Positions 30,607 through 39,999 of a stretch of DNA of 64,000 nucleotides are shown here, piece by piece; positions within the stretch are counted from its first letter, which is position 1; each line of letters starts with the position of its first letter. Below the pieces are notes generated by a model, which saw nothing but the letters and a program-made list of their open reading frames with translations, did no database searches and was not told the origin of the DNA. Source of the DNA: Rhodoferax sp. TH121 (GTDB lineage: Bacteria; Pseudomonadota; Gammaproteobacteria; Burkholderiales; Burkholderiaceae_C). Position numbers and translations under genes: made by a program. Location of the stretch: contig NZ_NOXW01000022.1 in the NCBI RefSeq assembly GCF_002251855.1, forward strand, positions 868,001 through 932,000, written 5' to 3'.

Positions 30607-31587
30607 ATGAAATTCTGGGCTTTGGGTTTGGCCTTGGTTTTGTCCCTCTCGGGCATCAACGCAGAGGCCGCCAAACGGCTGGGCGGCGGCAAGTCACTGG
30701 GCAAGCAATCCAGCAACGTGACGCAACGCGACGCTGCGCCCGCAGCACCGGCGGCCCCGACACAGAACGTCAACAATGCAGCAGCCAAACCCGCGCCCGC
30801 AGCGCCTGCCGCTGCAGCGCCCAAGCGCCCTTGGGGCGCCATGCTGGGTGGTCTGGCTGCGGGCCTGGGCTTGGCGTGGTTGGCCAATTCGCTGGGCCTG
30901 GGAGAAGCCTTTGGCAACATCCTGATGTTTGCGTTGCTGGCCATGGTGGTCATGATGGCGGTGGGCTGGTTCATGCGTAGCCGCAAGCAGGCAGCCGCCT
31001 CCAGCTCGCCTTTTGCTTTTCAGGGTGCTGGTGCAGGCCAGGCGCCGGTGACTGTGGCCAAGCCCTACCGCGCAGAAAACGTAGGCAACGACGCGTCGGC
31101 CCGCCCCTGGGAGCGCAGCAGCATGGCGTTTGAAGCGCCACAGCAGCCTCAAGGAGGCTCGATGATCGGCTCCGCGCTGATGGGTTCGCAGACCTGGGGT
31201 GTGCCCGCCGGTTTTGACAGCGAAGGCTTCCTCAAGGCCGCCAAGACCAATTTCGTGACCCTGCAGGCGGCCTGGGATCGCTCCGATATTCCGGCTCTGC
31301 GCGCCATGATGACGGACGGCATGCTGAAGGAAATCCAGGCCCAGTTGGCCGAGCGTGAAACCCACACTGGCAGCGGCCCCAACATGACCGACGTGGTGAT
31401 GATCGAAGCCCGACTGTTGGGCATCGAAGAGCTGCCCGACGAGTACATGGCCAGTGTCGAGTTCTCCGGCATGATCCGCGAAGAAGCTTCGGCGGGCCCC
31501 AGCCCCTTCCGCGAAGTCTGGAACATGACCAAAGCCAAGACCGGTGCGAGCGGCTGGTTGGTTGCTGGCGTGCAGGCGCTGCAATAA
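30607..31587 (+). CDS. Tim44-like domain membrane protein
   Basis: A 326-residue protein with an N-terminal signal or anchor (about 1-22), a low-complexity Ala/Pro/Gln-rich stretch, a glycine-rich membrane region (about 80-122) and a C-terminal Tim44-like domain (FLKAAKTNFVTLQAAWDRSD). Bacterial relatives are thought to be membrane-associated, but no activity is established for this one. It sits between ubiE and ubiJ, a conserved position in Burkholderiales. ATG at 30607 has GGAG upstream. Confidence 0.85.
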   Translation: MKFWALGLALVLSLSGINAEAAKRLGGGKSLGKQSSNVTQRDAAPAAPAAPTQNVNNAAAKPAPAAPAAAAPKRPWGAMLGGLAAGLGLAWLANSLGLGEAFGNILMFALLAMVVMMAVGWFMRSRKQAAASSSPFAFQGAGAGQAPVTVAKPYRAENVGNDASARPWERSSMAFEAPQQPQGGSMIGSALMGSQTWGVPAGFDSEGFLKAAKTNFVTLQAAWDRSDIPALRAMMTDGMLKEIQAQLAERETHTGSGPNMTDVVMIEARLLGIEELPDEYMASVEFSGMIREEASAGPSPFREVWNMTKAKTGASGWLVAGVQALQ

Positions 31588-31620
31588 TCCGATAGCAGCG
31601 CGAGAGCGTGCCTGATAATC

Positions 31621-31650
31621 AGGGGACTATGGCAACACAGTCCCCTTTTT
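31621..31650 (+). terminator. Terminator-like hairpin enclosing the ubiJ start codon
   Basis: AGGGGACT (31621-31628) and AGTCCCCT (31639-31646) pair perfectly over eight bases, followed by TTTT. The loop holds ATGGCAACAC, so the ubiJ start is in the loop and its Shine-Dalgarno (AGGGGA) is in the stem. Confidence 0.65.
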
Positions 31651-32183
31651 CTATGTTCGAGGGCTTTTTGAAGGCCCTCCCCACGCCACCCGCTCCCCCT
31701 GCCTGGATGGTGGAAGAAAGCCACCGCCGTGTGGTGCTCTTGCTCAACCACGTGCTCCAGCAGGAACCGCAAGCCATGGAGCGCCTAGCACGCCAGAAGG
31801 GCAAGGTCGTTGTGAGCCAATGGCAGCAGTTCACGTTCAAGGTGCAGGCTACTCCGGCAGGCCTGTTGGACCTGGCAGCCCCGGATGCGCGGCCTGACCT
31901 GACCTTGGCCATCTTGGAAGAATCTCTGTTTGCGATTGCCCAGGCCCTGATGCAAGGTGAAAAACCCAAGGTGCGCATCGAAGGTGATGTGCAGCTGGCG
32001 GCTGAAATCAACTGGCTGGCCGACCATGTGCGCTGGGATGTGGAGGAAGACTTGTCCCGCATCCTCGGCGATGCACCGGCCCACTTGTTGATGCAGACCG
32101 GGCGCACCTTGGCCCAAGCCCTGCAGCAGTTTGTTGGCAAGCGCACCGCGTCGGCTGACACGGCCTCTGGCACTGCCGCATGA
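31629..32183 (+). CDS. ubiJ: Ubiquinone biosynthesis accessory factor UbiJ
   Basis: SCP2-like lipid-binding protein that holds ubiquinone intermediates in the soluble Ubi complex. The 184-residue product shows the SCP2-type fold ([20 protein letters not shown], written as the visible strand region) and the C-terminal [17 protein letters not shown] motif typical of UbiJ. ATG at 31629 has AGGGGA upstream; a GTG seven codons earlier is less likely. It overlaps ubiB by four bases. Confidence 0.9.
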   Translation: MATQSPFSMFEGFLKALPTPPAPPAWMVEESHRRVVLLLNHVLQQEPQAMERLARQKGKVVVSQWQQFTFKVQATPAGLLDLAAPDARPDLTLAILEESLFAIAQALMQGEKPKVRIEGDVQLAAEINWLADHVRWDVEEDLSRILGDAPAHLLMQTGRTLAQALQQFVGKRTASADTASGTAA

Positions 32184-33745
32184 CACGGCTGGGCCGCGGG
32201 GTTTTTATCGTCTGGGTGGCCTTGCGTTATGGGCTGGACGAGTTGGTGCTTACCAGTTTCCAGAAGCCTTGGCTGCGCCTGCTGGCGCGCCTTGTATCGC
32301 TAGGGCGCAAACTGGACGCACCGCGCGGGCAGCGCCTGCGTGAGGCGCTGGAGCGCCTCGGTCCGATCTTTGTGAAATTTGGACAGGTGCTGTCTACCCG
32401 GCGCGATTTGCTGCCGCTGGACATTGCCAACGAGCTGGCCAAGCTGCAGGATCGCGTGCCGCCGTTTCCTTCCGAGGTGGCGGTTGCCACCATCGAACGC
32501 GCCCTGGGCAAACCCCTGGCCGAGCTCTTTGATTCGTTCGATCACACCCCGGTGGCCAGCGCATCGATTGCGCAGGTGCACTTTGCCGTGCTGCGCGACC
32601 GCAAGGGCCAGCCGCGTGAGGTTGCCGTCAAGGTGCTGCGCCCCGGCATGCTGGGCGTGATCGACAAGGACCTGAGCCTGATGCGCATGATGGCCGGCTG
32701 GGTGGAAGGCCTGTCGGCTGATGGCAAGCGCCTGAAGCCGCGCGAGGTGGTTGCGGAGTTCGATAAGTACCTGCATGACGAACTGGACTTGGTGCGCGAA
32801 GCGGCCAGCGCCGCCCAGCTGCGCCGCAACATGGAGGGTCTGGGCCTCGTCCTCATCCCCGAGATGTGGTGGGACCTGTGCAGCACCGAAGTCTTGGTGA
32901 TGGAGCGCATGCACGGTGTGCCCATCAGCCAGGTGGACCGTTTGCGCGCCGCGGGCGTGGACATTCCGAAGCTGGCGCGCGATGGGGTGACCTTGTTTTT
33001 CACCCAGGTGTTTCGGGATGGTTTTTTCCACGCTGATATGCACCCGGGCAACATCCAGGTCAGCCTGGCGCCGGAGACCTTTGGTCGCTACATCTCGCTG
33101 GATTTTGGCATCGTGGGCACCTTGACCGAGGTGGACAAGGAGTACCTGGCGCAGAACTTCGTGGCGTTCTTCCGGCGTGACTACAAGCGGGTGGCCGAGC
33201 TGCACATCGAGTCGGGCTGGGTGCCTGCCAGCACCCGGGTGGACGAGCTGGAGGCTGCGGTGCGCGCGGTCTGCGAGCCCTACTTTGACCGTCCGCTCAA
33301 GGAAATTTCGTTGGGGCTGGTGCTGATGCGCCTGTTCCAGACCTCGCGCCGCTTCCAGGTGGAAATCCAGCCACAGCTGGTGCTGCTGCAAAAGACCTTG
33401 CTCAACATCGAGGGGCTGGGCCGCGACCTGGACCCCGATCTGGACCTGTGGGCCACGGCTAAGCCGTTTCTGGAGCAATGGATGCTGGAGCAGGTGGGCC
33501 CCCAAAAACTGATCCGCGAACTCAAGGCCCAGGCGCCGCGCTACGCCAAACTGTTGCCCGAACTGCCGGCTTTGTTGCACCAGTTCCTGCAACAGCGGGG
33601 CAGTGACAACAGCCAGTTGGTGCGGGAACTGCTGGTGGAGCAAAAACGGACCAACCGCCTGCTGCAAACGCTGGTAGCGGCGGTCATCGGTTTCGCGCTG
33701 GGCATGGTGGTCATGCAGATTGTGGTTCGGGTTGGGGTTTTCTGA
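32180..33745 (+). CDS. ubiB: UbiB protein kinase-like ubiquinone biosynthesis factor
   Basis: Atypical ADCK/UbiB ATPase required for ubiquinone synthesis, possibly helping to extract lipid intermediates from the membrane. The 521-residue protein has the KxGQ motif ([12 protein letters not shown]), the Ala-rich nucleotide loop ([11 protein letters not shown]), the catalytic region [13 protein letters not shown] with LDFGIVG, and a C-terminal membrane segment ([19 protein letters not shown]). It is translationally coupled to ubiJ (ATGA). The last of the cluster, it is followed by a new promoter. Confidence 0.95.
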   Translation: MTRLGRGVFIVWVALRYGLDELVLTSFQKPWLRLLARLVSLGRKLDAPRGQRLREALERLGPIFVKFGQVLSTRRDLLPLDIANELAKLQDRVPPFPSEVAVATIERALGKPLAELFDSFDHTPVASASIAQVHFAVLRDRKGQPREVAVKVLRPGMLGVIDKDLSLMRMMAGWVEGLSADGKRLKPREVVAEFDKYLHDELDLVREAASAAQLRRNMEGLGLVLIPEMWWDLCSTEVLVMERMHGVPISQVDRLRAAGVDIPKLARDGVTLFFTQVFRDGFFHADMHPGNIQVSLAPETFGRYISLDFGIVGTLTEVDKEYLAQNFVAFFRRDYKRVAELHIESGWVPASTRVDELEAAVRAVCEPYFDRPLKEISLGLVLMRLFQTSRRFQVEIQPQLVLLQKTLLNIEGLGRDLDPDLDLWATAKPFLEQWMLEQVGPQKLIRELKAQAPRYAKLLPELPALLHQFLQQRGSDNSQLVRELLVEQKRTNRLLQTLVAAVIGFALGMVVMQIVVRVGVF

Positions 33746-33759
33746 CCGCCACTTATAAT
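33732..33759 (+). promoter_or_regulatory. Candidate promoter of fmdB-DUF502-aspS
   Basis: TATAAT at 33754-33759 is a perfect -10; TTGGGG at 33732-33737 with a 16-base spacer could be the -35. It lies about 38 bases before the fmdB start. Confidence 0.5.
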
Positions 33760-33796
33760 TGAGGGCTTTGCAACTTGATGCCAGAGCCTTACTTCC

Positions 33797-34108
33797 ATGC
33801 CCATCTACGCCTATAAATGCGAGTCCTGCGGGTTTGCCAAGGACGTATTGCAGAAAATCTCCGATGCCCCGCTGCAAGATTGCCCCACTTGCGCCAAGCC
33901 CACGTTCAAAAAGCAGGTGACTGCTGCGGGCTTTCAGCTCAAAGGTTCCGGCTGGTACGTGACCGATTTCAAGGGCGGCTCCGCGCCGTCCACAGCCGTG
34001 GCTCCGGCCGCGAGCGAGTCGAGCAGCCCGGCTGCCGGCGAAAACACTGCAGCCAAGCCTGTGGATACAGCGCCTGCTGCCCCAGCCGCCAGCACCACAA
34101 GCTCCTGA
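33797..34108 (+). CDS. FmdB family zinc-ribbon protein
   Basis: A 103-residue protein with the FmdB zinc ribbon: MPIYAYKCESCG, then CPTC about 25 residues on, and a low-complexity Ala/Pro/Ser tail of about 50 residues. The family is thought to be regulatory, but its role is not established. It stands before a DUF502 gene and aspS, a common betaproteobacterial order, and these probably share a transcript. Confidence 0.88.
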   Translation: MPIYAYKCESCGFAKDVLQKISDAPLQDCPTCAKPTFKKQVTAAGFQLKGSGWYVTDFKGGSAPSTAVAPAASESSSPAAGENTAAKPVDTAPAAPAASTTSS

Positions 34109-34133
34109 CCTACTTCTGCGAACTGGAAATACC

Positions 34134-34781
34134 GTGCCCATTAAAAAATACCTGCTCACCGGCCTGATGGTCTGGCTCCCCCTGGCCATCACCATCTGGG
34201 TGTTGCTGTGGTTGGTGGGTCTGCTGGACGCCGTGTTTGGTGGGTTTTTGGCCGGCGTTGCTGCCGTCACGCCCGAATCCATGGGCCCGCACATTGAGCG
34301 CCTGCACAACATTCCCGGTCTCGGCGTGCTGCTGGTGTTTGCCGCCATGTTGATCACCGGTGCTCTGGTGTCCAACGTGGCCGGCCGCTGGTGGGTCAAG
34401 CAGTGGGACCGCCTGTTTACCAATATACCCATCGTCAAGTCCATCTACAACAGCGTCAAGAAGGTGTCTGACACGCTGTTTTCCAGCAATGGCAATGCGT
34501 TTCGCACGGCCTTGCTGATCCAGTACCCGCGTGCGGGCAGCTGGACCATTGCCTTCCAGACGGGTACGCCCAGCGGTGAAGTGCAGAGCCATCTGAATGG
34601 CGAGTTTGTCAGTGTCTACGTGCCTACCACCCCCAACCCGACCAGCGGCTTCTTCCTGATGCTGCCCAAGGCGGATGTAATCGAGCTGGAGATGAGCGTG
34701 GACGAAGCGCTGACCTACGTGATTTCCATGGGGGCGGTCGCGCCACTTGCGTCAGCGCCCCAAGCGTCTTCCTCCCAATAA
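34134..34781 (+). CDS. DUF502 membrane protein
   Basis: A 215-residue inner-membrane protein with two helices (about 7-40 and 60-82) and a conserved C-terminal cytosolic domain (VPTTPNPTSGFF). Function is unknown. It starts with GTG at 34134, fitting the conserved MPIKKYLLTG-type N-terminus. It is 25 bases after fmdB and 47 bases before aspS; a seven-base-pair hairpin without T tract (34795-34813) lies in the latter gap. Confidence 0.85.
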   Translation: MPIKKYLLTGLMVWLPLAITIWVLLWLVGLLDAVFGGFLAGVAAVTPESMGPHIERLHNIPGLGVLLVFAAMLITGALVSNVAGRWWVKQWDRLFTNIPIVKSIYNSVKKVSDTLFSSNGNAFRTALLIQYPRAGSWTIAFQTGTPSGEVQSHLNGEFVSVYVPTTPNPTSGFFLMLPKADVIELEMSVDEALTYVISMGAVAPLASAPQASSSQ

Positions 34782-34828
34782 CCTATTACCAACCCGCCGC
34801 CCACAAGGCGGCGAACTGAAAGCAAGCT

Positions 34829-36643
34829 ATGGCCATGCGCTCCCACTATTGCGGTCTTGTGACCGAAGCCCTGTTGGGCCAAACCGTAACCCTGTGCGGC
34901 TGGGTGAACCGCCGCCGTGACCACGGTGGCGTGATTTTTGTCGACGTGCGTGACCGCGAAGGGTATGTGCAGGTGGTGTGCGATCCTGACCGTGCCGATA
35001 TGTTCAAGATTGCTGAAGACATCCGCAATGAGTTTTGCGTGCAAATCAAGGGCCTGGTGCGTGCGCGTCCCGAAGGCACGACCAATGACAAGCTCAAAAG
35101 CGGCCAGATTGAAGTGCTGTGCCATGAGCTGACCGTGCTCAACGCCTCGGTCACGCCTCCGTTCCAGATCGATGACGAGAACCTGTCCGAAACCACCCGC
35201 CTGACGCACCGCGTACTGGACCTGCGCCGCCCCTACATGCAGAACAACCTGATGTTGCGCTACCGCGTGTCCATGGAAGTGCGCAAGTTTTTGGATGCCA
35301 ATGGCTTCGTAGATATCGAAACCCCGATGCTCACCAAGAGCACGCCCGAAGGTGCGCGTGACTACCTGGTGCCCAGCCGCGTGCATGATGGCCAGTTCTT
35401 CGCCTTGCCCCAGTCGCCCCAGCTGTTCAAACAGCTGCTGATGGTGGCCGGATTCGATCGCTACTACCAAATCACCAAGTGCTTCCGTGACGAAGACCTG
35501 CGCGCTGACCGCCAGCCTGAGTTCACCCAGATCGATATCGAAACTTCCTTCCTGACCGAAGAAGACATCCGTGACATGTTCCAGGGCATGATCACCACGG
35601 TGTTCAAGAACACTATTGGTGTGGACCTGGGCGAATTCCCGGTCATGACCTACCAGGACGCAGCGCGCTTGTACGGTTCCGACAAGCCCGACTTGCGCGT
35701 GAACTTGCAGTTTGCCGAACTGACCGACGTGATGAAGGATGTGGACTTCAAGGTCTTCTCCGGTGCTGCCACCATGAAGGGCGGTCGCGTGGTGGCCTTG
35801 CGTGTCCCTGGTGGTTCGAAGGAAGTCGGCGGCATCAGCCGTGGCGAAATCGATGCCTACACCGAGTTCGTCAAGATCTATGGCGCCAAGGGTCTGGCCT
35901 ACATCCGCGTCAACGAACTGGCGAAGGGCCGTGACGGTCTGCAAAGCCCCATCGTCAAAAACATCCACGACGCGGCTCTGGCTGCGGTGTTGGAGCGTAC
36001 CGGTGCGCAAGATGGCGACCTGATCTTCTTCGGTGCCGACAAGGAAAAGATCGTCAACGACGCGATTGGTGCCCTGCGCATCAAGATCGGCCACAGCGAG
36101 TTTGGCAAGAAAAACGGCTTGTTCACCGGTGGCTGGAAGCCGCTGTGGGTGGTGGATTTCCCCATGTTCGAATTCGACGAGGAAAGCCAACGTTACACCG
36201 CCGTGCATCACCCCTTCACCGCGCCCAAGGCCGGCCACGAAGACTGGATGGTGTCCGCGCCCGAGAAGTGCATTTCGCAAGGCTACGACATGGTCTTGAA
36301 CGGTTGGGAAATGGGTGGCGGTTCCGTCCGTATCCACCGCGCCGACGTGCAGCAAAAGGTGTTCGATGCGCTCAAGATCACGCCCGAAGAAGCCCAACTC
36401 AAGTTCGGCTTCCTGCTGGACGCGCTGCAGTACGGCGCGCCCCCGCACGGTGGCCTGGCCTTCGGTCTGGACCGTATCGTCACATTGATGACGGGCGCCG
36501 AGTCCATCCGCGACGTGATCGCCTTCCCCAAGACCCAGCGCGCCCAGTGCTTGCTCACGCAAGCGCCCAGCCCGGTGGACGAGAAGCAGCTGCGCGAGCT
36601 GCACATCCGTTTGCGCAACCCGGACGCTGCCAAGGCCGCGTAA
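34829..36643 (+). CDS. aspS: Aspartyl-tRNA synthetase
   Basis: Class IIb synthetase of 604 residues that charges tRNA-Asp (and tRNA-Asn if non-discriminating, which cannot be told here). Visible parts are an N-terminal OB-fold anticodon domain ([11 protein letters not shown]), the catalytic core with [16 protein letters not shown], the bacterial GAD insertion (about 300-420) and motif 3 ([13 protein letters not shown]). Start is ATG 34829 or 34835. A strong terminator follows 33 bases after the stop. Confidence 0.96.
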   Translation: MAMRSHYCGLVTEALLGQTVTLCGWVNRRRDHGGVIFVDVRDREGYVQVVCDPDRADMFKIAEDIRNEFCVQIKGLVRARPEGTTNDKLKSGQIEVLCHELTVLNASVTPPFQIDDENLSETTRLTHRVLDLRRPYMQNNLMLRYRVSMEVRKFLDANGFVDIETPMLTKSTPEGARDYLVPSRVHDGQFFALPQSPQLFKQLLMVAGFDRYYQITKCFRDEDLRADRQPEFTQIDIETSFLTEEDIRDMFQGMITTVFKNTIGVDLGEFPVMTYQDAARLYGSDKPDLRVNLQFAELTDVMKDVDFKVFSGAATMKGGRVVALRVPGGSKEVGGISRGEIDAYTEFVKIYGAKGLAYIRVNELAKGRDGLQSPIVKNIHDAALAAVLERTGAQDGDLIFFGADKEKIVNDAIGALRIKIGHSEFGKKNGLFTGGWKPLWVVDFPMFEFDEESQRYTAVHHPFTAPKAGHEDWMVSAPEKCISQGYDMVLNGWEMGGGSVRIHRADVQQKVFDALKITPEEAQLKFGFLLDALQYGAPPHGGLAFGLDRIVTLMTGAESIRDVIAFPKTQRAQCLLTQAPSPVDEKQLRELHIRLRNPDAAKAA

Positions 36644-36676
36644 GCACGCGCCAGCCGGCAAGGCTGGGGCACAATG

Positions 36677-36704
36677 AAAGGGCGCTCAATGGGCGCCCTT
36701 TTTT
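36677..36704 (+). terminator. Rho-independent terminator of aspS, abutting nudB
   Basis: AAAGGGCGC (36677-36685) pairs with GCGCCCTTT (36693-36701) around TCAATGG, followed by T to 36704. The nudB ATG begins at the next base. Confidence 0.88.
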
Positions 36705-37184
36705 ATGCCCAAGCCCTACAAGATTCCGCAATCGGTGCTGGTGGTGATCTACACACCCGCGCGCGATGTGTTGCTGTTGCGCCGTGCGGATACGCAAGAA
36801 GAGTTCTGGCAGTCGGTCACCGGGTCCAAGGACGCCACCGATGAGGCCTGGGCGGTCACCGCTGCACGCGAGGTCTGGGAAGAGACCGGCATAGACTGCC
36901 GCCCAGGTGGGGCGCTGGCAGCGCAGTTGCAGGACTGGCTTTTGGAAAATGTCTATGCGATCTACCCGCGATGGGCGCACCGCTATGCGCCGGGCGTGAC
37001 GCACAACACCGAGCGGGTGTTTGGCCTTGAAGTGCCGCTTGACACGCCGGTCACCCTGAGTCCGCGCGAACACACGGCGTACCAGTGGCTGCCCGTGCGC
37101 GAAGCGGCGGCCTTGTGTTTTTCGGGGTCCAATGCGCAGGCGATTGAACGATTGAAAAGTGTGGAGTTATTTAAGAGTTATTAG
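36705..37184 (+). CDS. nudB: Dihydroneopterin triphosphate diphosphatase (Nudix)
   Basis: Removes pyrophosphate from dihydroneopterin triphosphate, the folate step after GTP cyclohydrolase I. The 159-residue protein begins MPKPYKIPQSVLVVIYT and has a Nudix box from Gly40 to Ile63 (REVWEETGI), one residue longer than the consensus between Gly and the first Glu. folE lies 2 kb downstream. The ATG directly follows the T run of the aspS terminator, so there is no separate Shine-Dalgarno; read-through transcripts or leaderless initiation are possible. Confidence 0.88.
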   Translation: MPKPYKIPQSVLVVIYTPARDVLLLRRADTQEEFWQSVTGSKDATDEAWAVTAAREVWEETGIDCRPGGALAAQLQDWLLENVYAIYPRWAHRYAPGVTHNTERVFGLEVPLDTPVTLSPREHTAYQWLPVREAAALCFSGSNAQAIERLKSVELFKSY

Positions 37185-37233
37185 GCTGTAGCGCGCGTGG
37201 ATATTGCGCAAGCAGCTATCATTTTGGAAGCGA
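37184..37233 (-). repeat. Interspersed repeat, copy F
   Basis: Reverse orientation: GGCTGTAGC, ATATTGCGCAAGCAGCTAT, then an imperfect TTTGGAAGC arm. It starts at the last base of the nudB stop and ends 10 bases before the next gene. Confidence 0.7.
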
Positions 37234-37243
37234 GTTACAGACC

Positions 37244-37984
37244 ATGCAACACTTGCGCATTGCCACCTACAACATCCACAAGGGCGTGCAAGGCCTGATT
37301 TTCAACAAACGCCTGGAAATCCATAACCTGGGCCACGCGGTGGAGCAGTTCGATGCTGACGTGGTTTGCCTGCAAGAGGTGCGCAAGGTGAATCGGCAGG
37401 AAGCGGAGTATTTCACCCGTTGGCCGCAGATGCCGCAGGCAGATTTTCTGGCCCCCGAGGGGTATGAGGCGGTGTACCGCACCAACGCCGTGACGCGCCA
37501 CGGTGAGCATGGCAACGCGCTGCTGTCGCGCTGGCCGGTGCTGGACCACCAGCATGAGGACATGTCCGACCACCGCTTTGAGCAACGTGGCCTGCTGCAT
37601 GCCGAAATGCAGGTGCAGGGCCGGTCGCTGCACGTGATTGTGGTGCACCTGGGCCTGATCCGGGCCAGCCGGGTGCGGCAACTGGCGCAGCTGCGGCGCT
37701 ACATTGCACGCCGCGTGCCCGATGACGCGCTGCTGGTCGTGGCGGGTGATTTCAATGACTGGGGCCATCTGGTGCATCGCACACTGGGGTCCGTCGGTTT
37801 GCACGCCCATGCACAGGCGCGTGTGCCGACCTTCCCCTCGCGCCTGCCGCTGGCGCAGTTGGACCATGTGTTTGCGCGCGGCTTGCGGCCGGTGGGGCTT
37901 TCGGTGCCGAACGGGCCGATATGGCGCCGCATGTCGGACCACCTGCCCTTGATTGCCGAGTTTGCCTGGCCCGATGCTCCATGA
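37244..37984 (+). CDS. Endonuclease/exonuclease/phosphatase family protein
   Basis: A 246-residue metal-dependent hydrolase of the EEP fold. The motifs are TYNIHKG near residue 8, the catalytic Glu in CLQEVRKVNR, the GDFNDW motif and a C-terminal SDHLPL. There is no signal peptide. It is translationally coupled (ATGA) to a phospholipase D-type gene, as in the conserved ybhP-clsB pair of E. coli, so a role in lipid phosphate metabolism is plausible but inferred. Confidence 0.88.
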   Translation: MQHLRIATYNIHKGVQGLIFNKRLEIHNLGHAVEQFDADVVCLQEVRKVNRQEAEYFTRWPQMPQADFLAPEGYEAVYRTNAVTRHGEHGNALLSRWPVLDHQHEDMSDHRFEQRGLLHAEMQVQGRSLHVIVVHLGLIRASRVRQLAQLRRYIARRVPDDALLVVAGDFNDWGHLVHRTLGSVGLHAHAQARVPTFPSRLPLAQLDHVFARGLRPVGLSVPNGPIWRRMSDHLPLIAEFAWPDAP

Positions 37985-39180
37985 CCGACGCGCCCTATGT
38001 GCCTGGCCATCAACTGCGGCTGCTGCAGGGCGGGCAGGACTATTTCCCGGCGCTGGTGGCGGCCATCGATACCAGCCAGACGGAGGTGCGCCTGGAGACC
38101 TATATCTACGCCTTTGACGCCGAGGGTGAGCGTGTGGCGCAAGCGCTGGAGCGCGCGGCCCTGCGTGGGGTGCGTGTGGCGTTGCTGATGGACGGCATTG
38201 GCACGCCACAGGTGCCGCCGGCCTGGCAGCAGCGCTGGAACGCGGCCGGGGTGCACTGGTTGCGCTTTGCTCCGCTGGGGCGGCTGGGGTTACTGGTGCC
38301 CAGCCACTGGCGCCGCCTGCACCGCAAGCTGGCGGTGGTGGATGGCAGGGTGGCGTTTTGTGGTGGCATCAACATCCTGGACGACTACAGCGACCCCCAA
38401 CATGGGCCTCAGCAAGTGGCCCGCTTTGACTTTGCCGTTCAGGTGCATGGGCCCTTGGTATCCCAGGTGCACAACGCCATGGCCCAGTTGTGGGACCGGC
38501 TGCTGGCCACGCGCCAACTGGAGCAGGGCCAGTGGTCTGCGGCACGGGCCGTGTGGCACAGCATGGCACGCCTGCAGGCACCTGACGTGTCCGGCGCACA
38601 GGGTGGGGCATTGGCGGCACTGGTGCTGCGCGACAACGTGCGCAACCGCACCCGCATCGAACGGGCTTACCGCAAGGCTTTGGGTACGGCGCAGCGCGAG
38701 GTGTTGATTGCCAATGCCTATTTTTTGCCTGGCGGCAAGCTGCTGCGTGCCTTGGTGCACGCAGCGCGGCGCGGTGTGCGCGTGCGTTTGCTGCTGCAGG
38801 GACGCTACGAGTACTTCATGCAGTACCACGCAGCACGCCCTGTGTTCGGGCTGTTGCTGGCGGCGGGGGTCGATATCCACGAATATTCCAGCGGGTTTCT
38901 GCACGCCAAGGTGGCGGTGGTGGACCAGCAGTGGGCCACGGTGGGCTCGTCCAATCTGGACCCGCTGAGCCTGCTGCTGGCGCGCGAGGCCAATGTGGTG
39001 GTGCAGGATGCCGCCTTTGCCACAGAGCTTCAGCAGCACCTGGAGGCGGCCATGGCCCAGCACAGCCGCCCGCTGGATGCGCAGGACTTTGGGCGGCGGC
39101 CTTGGCAGCAGCGGGCCTTGGACTGGCTGGCCTATGGCTTGATGCGGCTGACTTTGCTGCTGGCAGGGCGCCGTTATTGA
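37981..39180 (+). CDS. clsB: Cardiolipin synthase B-like phospholipase D protein
   Basis: Phospholipase D superfamily enzyme of 399 residues, probably joining phosphatidyl groups to form cardiolipin. Both HKD motifs are intact: H114-x-K116 with D121 and H308-x-K310 with D315 (HAKVAVVD). It lacks the N-terminal membrane helices of ClsA, which fits ClsB. ATG at 37981 overlaps the upstream gene by four bases; an open frame extends further up but is shadow. A C-terminal hydrophobic helix (LAYGLMRLTLLLAG) may touch the membrane. Confidence 0.85.
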   Translation: MTDAPYVPGHQLRLLQGGQDYFPALVAAIDTSQTEVRLETYIYAFDAEGERVAQALERAALRGVRVALLMDGIGTPQVPPAWQQRWNAAGVHWLRFAPLGRLGLLVPSHWRRLHRKLAVVDGRVAFCGGINILDDYSDPQHGPQQVARFDFAVQVHGPLVSQVHNAMAQLWDRLLATRQLEQGQWSAARAVWHSMARLQAPDVSGAQGGALAALVLRDNVRNRTRIERAYRKALGTAQREVLIANAYFLPGGKLLRALVHAARRGVRVRLLLQGRYEYFMQYHAARPVFGLLLAAGVDIHEYSSGFLHAKVAVVDQQWATVGSSNLDPLSLLLAREANVVVQDAAFATELQQHLEAAMAQHSRPLDAQDFGRRPWQQRALDWLAYGLMRLTLLLAGRRY

Positions 39181-39181
39181 G

Positions 39182-39238
39182 TTTTGCTACAAAAAAAGTA
39201 GCTTTTAACGCAGTGTTTATAAGGGCTTATAGCCAAAA
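39182..39238 (+). repeat. Interspersed repeat, copy G
   Basis: TTTTGCTAC, GTAGC, TAACGCA and AAGGGCTTATAGCCA follow the family order. It lies between the clsB-like gene and folE. Confidence 0.7.
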
Positions 39239-39293
39239 ACCCTACTATTCAAAGACTGGTAACATGCTTTCATTCTTGATCTCATAAAGCGCC

Positions 39294-39995
39294 ATGAAAC
39301 CTACCGACGCCGACGAGGGAACCCCGGTTTCCGTCAAAATTCGCGAACGCCTGCAGGCCTCCCGCAAACGTTTCAACGCCAATGACAACATTGCGCCTTT
39401 TATTGAACCTGGCGAGTTGGAGCTGCTGTTGGACGAGGTGGAAGAGAAGATGAAGGGCGTGCTCAGCAGCCTGGTGATCGACACCGACAACGACCACAAC
39501 ACGGACAACACCGCCCGCCGCGTGGCCAAGATGTATGTCAATGAGGTGTTCCGCGGCCGCTACGTGCCCGCGCCCAGCATCACCGAGTTTCCCAATGTGG
39601 GCCACCTCAACGAGCTGATGATCGTGGGCCCGATCACGGTGCGCAGCGCATGCAGCCACCACTTTTGCCCGGTCATCGGCAAGATCTGGATCGGCGTGAT
39701 GCCCAATGAGCATACCAACGTGATTGGACTGTCCAAGTACGCGCGCCTGGCCGAATGGATCATGGGGCGCCCCCAGATTCAAGAAGAGGCCGTGGTTCAG
39801 CTGGCCGACCTGATCCAGGAAAAAACCCAGCCCGATGGCCTGGCCATCGTGATGGAAGCCAGCCACTACTGCATGGCCTGGCGGGGCGTGAAGGACATGG
39901 ACAGCAAGATGATCAACTCGGTCATGCGCGGCGTGTTCCTCAAAGACCCCACCTTGCGTCGCGAATTCCTGTCCCTCATTCCCCGGAAAGGCTAA
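39294..39995 (+). CDS. folE: GTP cyclohydrolase I
   Basis: Converts GTP to dihydroneopterin triphosphate, the first step of folate (and pterin) synthesis. The 233-residue enzyme has the zinc ligands Cys120 and His123 in ACSHHFCPVIGK and Cys193 in HYCMAWRGVK, equal to C110, H113 and C181 of E. coli FolE. The N-terminus is slightly longer than in E. coli. It is followed after four bases by a BLUF photoreceptor gene whose Shine-Dalgarno lies in the end of folE. Confidence 0.95.
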   Translation: MKPTDADEGTPVSVKIRERLQASRKRFNANDNIAPFIEPGELELLLDEVEEKMKGVLSSLVIDTDNDHNTDNTARRVAKMYVNEVFRGRYVPAPSITEFPNVGHLNELMIVGPITVRSACSHHFCPVIGKIWIGVMPNEHTNVIGLSKYARLAEWIMGRPQIQEEAVVQLADLIQEKTQPDGLAIVMEASHYCMAWRGVKDMDSKMINSVMRGVFLKDPTLRREFLSLIPRKG

Positions 39996-39999
39996 TGCC

